DNA from: Delphinus delphis
Taxonomy: Eukaryota; Chordata; Mammalia; Artiodactyla; Delphinidae
DNA: 64,000 nucleotides
Direction: 5' to 3'
Assembly: GCF_949987515.2 (NCBI RefSeq)
Contig: NC_082683.1
Coordinates: 100,365,918-100,429,917 of the forward strand
In this document: piece after piece, positions 56,411 to 64,000 of the stretch
Position numbering within the stretch: the first letter of the stretch is position 1
Layout: each line of letters starts with the position of its first letter
Translations under genes and position numbers: made by a program
Notes under the pieces: model-generated
What the model saw: the letters and a program-made list of their open reading frames with translations, nothing else
Database searches by the model: none
What the model was told of the DNA's origin: nothing

Positions 56411-57492
56411 TTACAACAAATACTTCTTTATACCATTCCATGACCTTAAGAATCTTAATATTCTGGAGTAATTCTTGCTGGGTATATTTAGAAAAAAAAG
56501 GAAACTCAGGAATGAAAATGAAAAGAGAGATAGCATTAATAGCCAAGAGGAGTAAATGCTTCTGCAATGCTGTCTTAAAAGACCTAAAGTGAACCTAAAT
56601 CTCAGAATGTCACTCCTGTACTTGTTACAGCAGAAGATGCTAAGACATGCGTCAGAGAAAAATTGAACATAATAATATCTACTCAGGAAGATGGGTAGGA
56701 ATTTGAACTGCTCATGGTATTTGCTTTTTGAAATTTCTATTAAGTATATTTAATTAAAATATTAATATAGCATTTAATTTGTAAAGCCTTGAGATAAATT
56801 TTTAATAAAAGTCATTGGAAGAAATCTTGCCTAAAATACATCATTAAATTTAGCTAAAACTATTTTAAAGCAAATGATAAAGGAACAAAGAAACAGAGGG
56901 AAAAAAAGCAAATGTCAGACTGGCTTCTGCCTTTCAAAACTTTTACCATTTTGCTGACTGTTCCTTGAATAACAAATCTTCAAAGCAAGCACATACAGGA
57001 TATCAGCCTTTTATCTCACTCCTATCAGAGGAAACAGCCTTATAGGTAACTAAAAATGATTCCCAAAATAGCAAAGAAACTTAAACCCTAATATTACTAA
57101 GAATAGACAACATAAACATCTCAAGCAGTTATTGTGCCTAATTGCAAAGTAAGAAAGACAATTCTTCAAAAAAAAAATTGAATTTTAACAATTCTACCAA
57201 CTCTGTTGAGACATCCATCACAGAAATTTTTGAGGTTTTTCTAAAATGAAAGAATAAAAAATGATAGTTGATTTAATGCAGATTATATTCAGAATTTTGA
57301 GGCACAAGCCAAAGACTTAGAATAATACTAACTTTGTGATTTTATTATACAGTTGGTTACCCACATTGTTCAAAAAAACTTCCAAATGACTACAAGTCCT
57401 CTTCCTTGCTGCCCACTGATTCTACTGGGTACTACTGGAGATTTTATTTGCCACAGCTGTGTGACCTTAGGAGTTATCCTTATAACTAAACC
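56411..57492. other. Unclassified AT-rich DNA
   Basis: Nothing recognised. Confidence 0.5.
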
Positions 57493-57497
57493 AATGG

Positions 57498-57860
57498 TGT
57501 TATGGACTGAATGTCTATGTTCCCCCGAAATTCATATGTTGAACGCCCTAACTGCCAATGTGACAGTATCTGAAGGTGAGACTTTGGGAGGTAATTAGGT
57601 TATGAGGGTGAAGCCCTCACGGATAAGATTAGTGCCTTATAAAAAGAGATACGATAAAGATGATCTCTCTCCATTCTGGGAGGTTACAATGAGAAGACGG
57701 CCATCTAAAAACCAGGAAGAGGACCCTCACCAGGAAATGGATTGGACAGCACCTTGATCTTGGATTTCCCAAACTCCAGAATTGTGAGAATTAAATTTTT
57801 GTTGTTCAAGCCACCCACTCTATGGTATTTTTGTTACAGTAGCCCAAACTTACTAGGACA
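57498..57860 (+). mobile_element. MaLR-type solo LTR (MST/MLT1-like)
   Basis: Starts TGTTATGGACTGAATGTC and ends TTACTAGGACA, with a perfect 5-bp target copy (aatgg) on both sides. Internal 'gtgccttataaaaagagat' and 'ttaaatttttgttgttcaag' match the MaLR LTR pattern. There is no internal region. Confidence 0.9.
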
Positions 57861-57884
57861 AATGGTAATTCTTATTGGCTCCAC

Positions 57885-58235
57885 TTTCAAACATATCTCT
57901 AACTCCAACCATTTACCATCTTCACTGCTACCACATTAATCCACGACACCATCATTTCTCCCTCTCTCATTTTTCGATTTGTACTCAGTTTTCACCTTCC
58001 CTGTTCATCTTATCTCAAATAAGGCTTCTTTCCTCACATATTTCTCTATGCCTTCACCATGCTATATTTTCTCCATAGGGCTTATCGTTTACCTGAAATT
58101 CTATTATTTATTTGTTTACTTATTGTTTGTCTCCCCTATTGGAACATAAGCTTTTTCACTACTGTATCCCCACCACCTAGAAGACTATGCACCAGATAGT
58201 AACCCTTCAGTAAATACTCGTTAAATGAATGACTA
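57885..58235 (+). repeat. L2 3' end
   Basis: 'tgtctcccctattggaacat', 'ctgtatccccaccacctaga' and 'taaatactcgttaaatgaat' are the standard L2 end. Confidence 0.85.
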
Positions 58236-58404
58236 AATCCTGACTATAAGAATACATAATAAGGAAAGGTTTATGAAAATTAGCAATGCCTATTACTTTA
58301 AGGGCCTCTAGTGATGCGAAGTTGCTCCATTTGTAGAATAGGAAAACATCTTAGAATACTTTAAAGATAAATGAGTAATACCAAGACAACTTACTTAAAT
58401 AATT

Positions 58405-58615
58405 ATAAGCACCACAATGACTTTTTTGTACATTTCTTATTTGCCAGGCACTACATGCATAATCTCATTTAACCTTTACAACAATCCTCAGAGGAAGACA
58501 TCTTTATTTTCTAGAAGAGGAAACTGAGGCTTAGCAAGATTAGATAACTTTTTAAGGTCATATATGTTATCATAAGTGGGGAAAGTATAATTTGAACTCT
58601 AAAACCCATGTTATT
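58405..58615 (-). repeat. MIR, minus strand
   Basis: 'gccaggcactacatgcataa', 'gaggaaactgaggcttagca' and 'atttgaactctaaaaccca' are MIR in reverse. Confidence 0.85.
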
Positions 58616-59022
58616 ATTAATACCATGTAACATATTACCTTCATGATAGAAAGACATTTTAAAAGGGGGCAATATCTAAGTCAGGGGTCTTCAAATTTTG
58701 GTTCTAAACTCCTATGAACATAAAAGAATGATTTATGTATATTTATAAGTTATAAACATACAACTATAGTAACATCATGCATATTATAAAGCATGCAAAA
58801 ATAAAAAAGTTAAGAGATATTTTAAAAATCATTTTATTACTTTCCTTAAAAATTAAATATGTAAGAGGAAGGTAAAATGACCATTTCACTCTCACTAAAA
58901 TATGATTAATTACAAATATTTTAAGTAAAAGCAATGTGATTAAACATGACGTTTTTTCCTTGAAACAGTAATTCAAAGATCTAGTTCTAAATTCAGTTTA
59001 TTTCAATACTTGGTTCTAAGGG
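58616..59022. other. Unclassified AT-rich DNA
   Basis: Nothing recognised. Confidence 0.5.
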
Positions 59023-59402
59023 TGCTATCAGCTGAATTATGTCCAAATTCATATGCTGACATCCTAACCCCTAGTACCTCAGAATACGACTATTTGGAGA
59101 AGAAGGCTTTAAAAAGGTAATTAGGTTAAAATGAAGTCACTAGGGTGGGCCTTAATCCAATATGACTGTTGCCTTTATAAGTAAAGGAAATGTGGACACA
59201 GACAGATAAGAGGGAAGACTGTGTGAAGACACAGGGAAAAGACAGCCACCTATAAAGCCAAGGAGAGAGGCCTCAGAAGAAACCAACCGTGCTAAACCTT
59301 AATCTCAGACCTCTAGCCTCCAAAAGTGTGAGAAAGTAAATTTCTGTTGTTTAAGCCACTCAGTCTGTGGTACTTTGTTATGGCAGCCTGAGCTGACTAA
59401 CA
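59023..59402 (+). mobile_element. MaLR-type solo LTR (MLT1-like), older
   Basis: Starts TGCTATCAGCTGAATTATG and ends 'gagctgactaaca', with 'ctgttgtttaagccactcag' inside. Flanks 'ctaagg' and 'tcaagg' may be a decayed target copy. Confidence 0.85.
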
Positions 59403-60604
59403 TCAAGGGCCATAGTAACTGAAAAAGATAACTTACACAATAGATAGAGCCAATGAAAGAAGAGCTTCATTGACTGAATTAAAATACTCACTGGTAAATT
59501 CCATTCACCAATTAAGCAAGAGTTTTTGTTGAAATTTGATTAGTATACCTCCATCTTCTCCAATGTCTGTCAACTATACTCGCAAACTAATTGGACAGTA
59601 TTACACTACTTACATTTTTAACAAACTGATTAAAAATCCCCTGAAACTACTTTGAAAGATCTTAAAACAGACTAGAAAATTGTTTCCAAGAGTGCTAAGT
59701 GTGCAGATAGGAGAGTTTTATAGATGACACGCATACTTTGTTTTGGGCAATAACAAATAGCAATGGAAACATTCCCAGTTATCAAATTCCCTCTCCAAAT
59801 CATGAGTTTCTTTAGAAAAACAATTGATTTCTCTCTCATTATTAACTTTTACCTTTAAGGAACAATTATATTTAATTATATTTAATTTTTTTTTGCCAAT
59901 AACCACTTATCCCAGAAAACCAACAATTTTGGAACGTTTCTTACAGTAAAGGAAAATTGTGTGACATTTTAAGATTGGCAACTTTTAAAACTACTTGTCC
60001 GTAACAAAGTAGAGAACTACTGTGAGATACAAAATATTTTCATGCCAATGCTCATCTTATTTTCAAGGACTGTAATGATTCTATCATTTAAAACATAATT
60101 TCTAAATCCACCTACTTGGACATATATAAACTGGACACATATGACTATTATGTGTTGCAATAACTAAAAGAGAACAATAGCTAAAAGACCAGTGAGGATG
60201 TCACTGCCAATTCTTTTTTGCTGGGGAATGAACACCTTCCCCTTGGGATTAATGCCTCAGATGAAATCTGGTAAGACTGGAGGCACCAGTGTCAATCTGT
60301 ATATTAAATATACCTTATTACCTTTTTTCTTTTTTTTTAACTTATTACTTTTTGAGGTGAAAACAAATATAAACAACTCTAATGCTCTTTTCACATCCTA
60401 ATAAATCGTCTTGTGCACCCCCAGCAGACCATAAGTATAGAGTAAGATATTCCAACTGCATTAACTTTAATGTTCACCATTTTACAAAGGAACCTGAGGA
60501 TATTCAGGTGTCTGCTAAAATAACCAGGTGGCCCAAAATCCTATGAATAGAAAATGTAAACAACTCTTCCCCTTGAGACTTAAGAGAACTAGTCAGAAGA
60601 GGCA
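59403..60604. other. Unclassified AT-rich DNA
   Basis: No repeat family or exon recognised. Confidence 0.5.
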
Positions 60605-60900
60605 ATAACTATTTCCCCCTCAGCTTCATTGAGATATAATTGACATATAACACTGTGTAAGTTTAAGGTATACAAAATGATGATTTGATAATACATATAT
60701 TAATATATATATATACACACACACACCCTGTGAAATGATCAGCACAATAAGTTTGATTAATACATTTGTCACCTCACACAACTATTTTTCTTTTTTTATT
60801 GAGAACATTTAAGATCTACTCTCCTACAACAATATTGTTAACTATTAACTATAGTCACCAATAACTACTGATATTTTTGAAAAGTGTAAAAGTACATGCC
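60605..60900 (-). repeat. Old L1 3' end, minus strand
   Basis: 'cattgagatataattgacat', 'gtcacctcacacaact' and 'aagatctactctcctacaac' parallel the start of the L1 at 62708. It includes a short (TA)n(CA)n run. Confidence 0.75.
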
Positions 60901-61857
60901 CACAGAGGTCATTTACATCTGGATGGTCCTTAGGCTTTCCTGAATGACAGGGAAAAGTAAAGGAAGCCTACAGAAGGGGAGATATGCACTACAGGCAGAA
61001 GAAAAGAAGAATGTGATTTGGGAAAACTTCCTCAGTCTAAATATCAAGGAGGCTAGAAATCACAACAGTAACTATATTTCTGTTGCAGCTGGACCTTAAT
61101 CTAATGTTCCAGTTAGTAATCTAGTTTAGAGACAACCTAGGTATGGTTACTGCAAATTATGCCATATCCAGAAATGTACTGGTCCTAAAAGGTTGCAAGG
61201 ACCACTGAGGAAATAGGCCTTAAATAAGGTTGGAAAAGAACCTCCCAAACCAGCTTCCAGGATTCATAGAAAAACGAATTTTCTTGTAGTAGAACCACTG
61301 TTATAACATATATGCTAATTAGTACATGGATTAAATCACATCCTTGAACTGAAAAATAACAATTAAACTGAATAAAAAACCAGCATAATGCAGTTAGCCT
61401 ATAAGGTTTTACCAATACCAATGTTTTAAAGATATTCAACTAAATTTACCTAAGAAAAATAAATTTATAAAGATACTTTGAAAAACTGGAAAATATATAA
61501 GCTCAAAGCTTAAAAAATTTTCTAAATAATTTTATTTAAAAATAAAATTATTTATAATATTTAAAAATATTTATTTTCTAAATAATCTAATGATATGGTT
61601 CATTATCCACACCCCTGTTCCTCTCCCATAAATAAGGCTATAATTTAACAGGCAAGTATTTAATGTTATCTAATTGCATGGCTGATGTTCATGGCAGTCC
61701 TCTCAGTCTAATTCAGTTCTTACATGTTTCTGATCTGAGAGTAGAACCTAATTTCCACTGTTTGAATATTTTCAGCAAGTAAAATGTAAACGAAAAATCC
61801 AGGAGGTACAGAAGAGATATGTTTGTATAGAAATGTGATATTTTAAATGTCAATAAT
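60901..61857. other. Unclassified AT-rich DNA
   Basis: Nothing recognised. Confidence 0.5.
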
Positions 61858-62070
61858 TATTAATTTATTAAGTGCTTACATGTGCCAACCACTGTGTGTA
61901 GTACCTACCTAGATTATTACATTTAATTTTCACAGCTCTGATAGTCAGTATTACCTTCATTTTGTGGATGAGGATGCTGAGACTGAACTGGTTACGTAGG
62001 CTACCCAAGGTAACACAAACTTAGTTCCGCTTTACTCCAAAGCTTGTGCATTTAACCACTATATATTACT
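61858..62070 (-). repeat. MIR, minus strand
   Basis: 'attaagtgcttacatgtgcc', 'gtggatgaggatgctgagac' and 'catttaaccactatata' follow MIR in reverse. Confidence 0.85.
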
Positions 62071-62707
62071 TGTTTTTGTGAGTAGACATAACAATAACAT
62101 CAGCTAATATAACAGGATGTCAAATGCAACTTTTCCTGTCCTCTCTGAGTTTCTGCAGGGGGCTCAAAGGCCAAAATCAAAACAAAAGGAGTCAAACATT
62201 TCCCTACTCTAAAGAGAAGGACAAAGCTTATAAAGTGGGGTGGCCAAAACCTGGTTCACTACCCTTGTCAAGATGATGTGAGAAGAATTTCAATTCTTTA
62301 ATTGTAAGGATTACAAGGACAACAGAGAGGATTTCCTTAAAGAAACTAGGTGGTCTAGGTTTCTCTGCCTCCTAAGGGAAAAGGGGGAGATACTTCCTGC
62401 CCACCTCAAGCCAAGGGATTATAACCACAAGATAACCACTCAGAGTGCTTTAACATGTATCCTGAATTAGGAGGGAGAAGGGACTTGTACTAGCTCCTGA
62501 CTGGGGGGGAAAAAGAGCTGGCTCAGAGCTAAATTTTAAAGACTGCTTAGGTACCACAGTCAAATAAATGTTTCAGTAGAAGAGGAAGTTTTACAAAATG
62601 AAACAATGTGGAAAATTACATATAAAAATAACTTTAATAACATGAAACTTTAGAATCTCACTACATTAATGCAATGTTAATAACTATCTGCATAATTAAA
62701 TGAGGTT
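62071..62707. other. Unclassified DNA
   Basis: Nothing recognised. Confidence 0.5.
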
Positions 62708-63690
62708 TATCTTCTTCTATTGAGGTATAATTGACATGTAACATTGCATTAGTTTCAGATGCACAACACAATGACTTGCTATTTTCTATCAGTGTGAAAA
62801 GATCACCACAATAAGTCTAGTTAACATTCATCAACATACATAGTTACAAAATTAAAAAATTTTTTTCTTGTGATGAGGACTTTTCAGATCTACTCTCTTA
62901 GCAACTTTCAAATATGCAATACAGTATTATTAACTATAGTTGCCATGCTGTACATTACCTCCCCATCACTTATTTGTTTTATACCTAGAAGTCTGTATGT
63001 ACCTTTTGACCCCTTCACCCATTTTGCCCACCATCCCCACCATCCCCCTCTCGTAACCACCAATCTGTTCTCTGTATCTATGAACTTGGGTCTTGCTTAT
63101 TTGTTTGTTAGTTTCCACATATAAGTGAGATCATGTACTATTTGTCTTTCTCTGTCTGACTTATTTCACTTAGCACAATGCCTCAAGGTCTATCCATGTT
63201 GCAAATGGCAGAATTTCATTCTTTTTTATGACTAATATTCCACTGTATATATATACCACATCTTCTTCATCCATTCATCTATCAATGAATACTTTGGTTG
63301 TTTCCATATATTGGCTATTGCAAACAATGCTGCAATGAACATGGGGGTGCAGATATCTTTTCGAATTAGTGTTTTCATTTTCTTCAGGTAATACCCAGAA
63401 GTGGAATTGCTACATCCTATGGTGGTTTTATTTTTAATTTTTTGAGGAACCTCCATACTATTTTCCATAGTGGCTGCACCAATTTACATTATTACCAACA
63501 TTGCACAAGGGTTCCCTTTTTTCCACATCTTCGCCAACACCTGTTATTTCTTATCTTTTTGATAACAGCCATGCTAACAGATACGAGGTGATATCTTATT
63601 GTGGTTTTGATCTGCATTTCCCTTGATGATTAGTGATATTAAGCATCTTTTCATGGGCTTGTTGGCCATCTGTATATCTTCTAAATGAAG
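62708..63690 (-). repeat. L1 3' end with ORF2 tail, minus strand
   Basis: The 3' UTR is at the left ('ctattgaggtataattgaca') and the ORF2 C-terminus to the right. An open part at 63232-63468 reads DICTPMFIAALFAIANIWKQ. It is truncated at about 63690. Confidence 0.85.
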
Positions 63691-64000
63691 TTTTATCTTA
63701 ATCTTTTTGATCTATTTATCCTTTAAAAAAAACCGCTCTAATATAAGAAATAACTGTCCCAAATTAGAACTTTTCAGCTTTGTAAATACTTCAAATAAAC
63801 TTAAAATAACCTAGTTTTTATATCACAAGCTCAAGCTTGGCTAAGTTCTTAGCAAGACATTGGAAAATAAAAGCAGCAAAATTCTTACTTCCTTGAGTGT
63901 ACAAAGGTTGAAACAAATTTCCAAAAACTAAAAAGAAACTAAAAAGAAGCAATTTTTCAAAAAGGGATTTTAAAAGTCATACAGTCATACTGCTACTTTT
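63691..64000. other. Unclassified AT-rich DNA to window edge
   Basis: No exon or repeat recognised. Confidence 0.5.

Noticed and set aside
1..64000. A new defence, biosynthetic or other multi-gene system
   Set aside because: Apart from DENND2C all coding-like sequence belongs to transposable elements; nothing suggests a further gene cluster.

Overview
The window reads as nuclear DNA of a toothed whale or close relative. The strongest sign is about fifteen copies of the tRNA-Glu-derived CHR SINE (head motif around 'cttccctggtggcgcag'), a family typical of cetaceans. I saw none of the BovB or Bov-tA repeats expected in a ruminant. Several SINE copies have clean A-tails and intact target-site duplications (TSDs), so they are fairly young. 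There is no bacterial, phage or plasmid content.

The only protein-coding gene I can support is DENND2C, on the minus strand. Thirteen consecutive coding exons lie between 24735 and 3409, all with GT-AG junctions and compatible phases. They join into 761 codons: the start codon, the long disordered N-terminus, the uDENN module and most of the cDENN module. The remaining C-terminal exons (end of cDENN, and dDENN) lie beyond the left edge. The 5' UTR start and promoter were not found and should lie to the right, inside 24.9-64 kb or beyond it. The family product is a guanine-nucleotide exchange factor for Rab GTPases; Rab9 is the reported DENND2-family substrate.

Layout. 1-3.2 kb: an old L1 carrying three SINEs, then a younger 5'-truncated L1 with a perfect 15-bp TSD. 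3.4-24.9 kb: the DENND2C exons, whose introns hold CHR SINEs, a hAT-like MITE, nested MIRs, L2 and L1 pieces. 25-28.9 kb: sparse intron-like DNA, one half of a 72-bp duplication, and an internally deleted Tigger-type transposon. 28.9-50.65 kb: one ancient plus-strand L1 stretched to about 21.7 kb by later insertions. These are a 5.9-kb full-length minus L1, a truncated L1, a 7.3-kb full-length plus L1 that itself carries a SINE, a MER2-like MITE, a solo LTR and more SINEs. 50.65-64 kb: old L1, L2 and MIR pieces, two MaLR-type solo LTRs and two SINEs, with no recognisable exon.

I found no new gene system. The points most worth a second look are structural: three target copies around two stacked SINEs, the nest of insertions in one ancient L1, a recent-looking 72-bp duplication, microsatellites that arose at the same site in two L1 copies, and an unclassified 430-bp insertion inside an L2. 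Family names and human comparisons are from memory; no database search was run.
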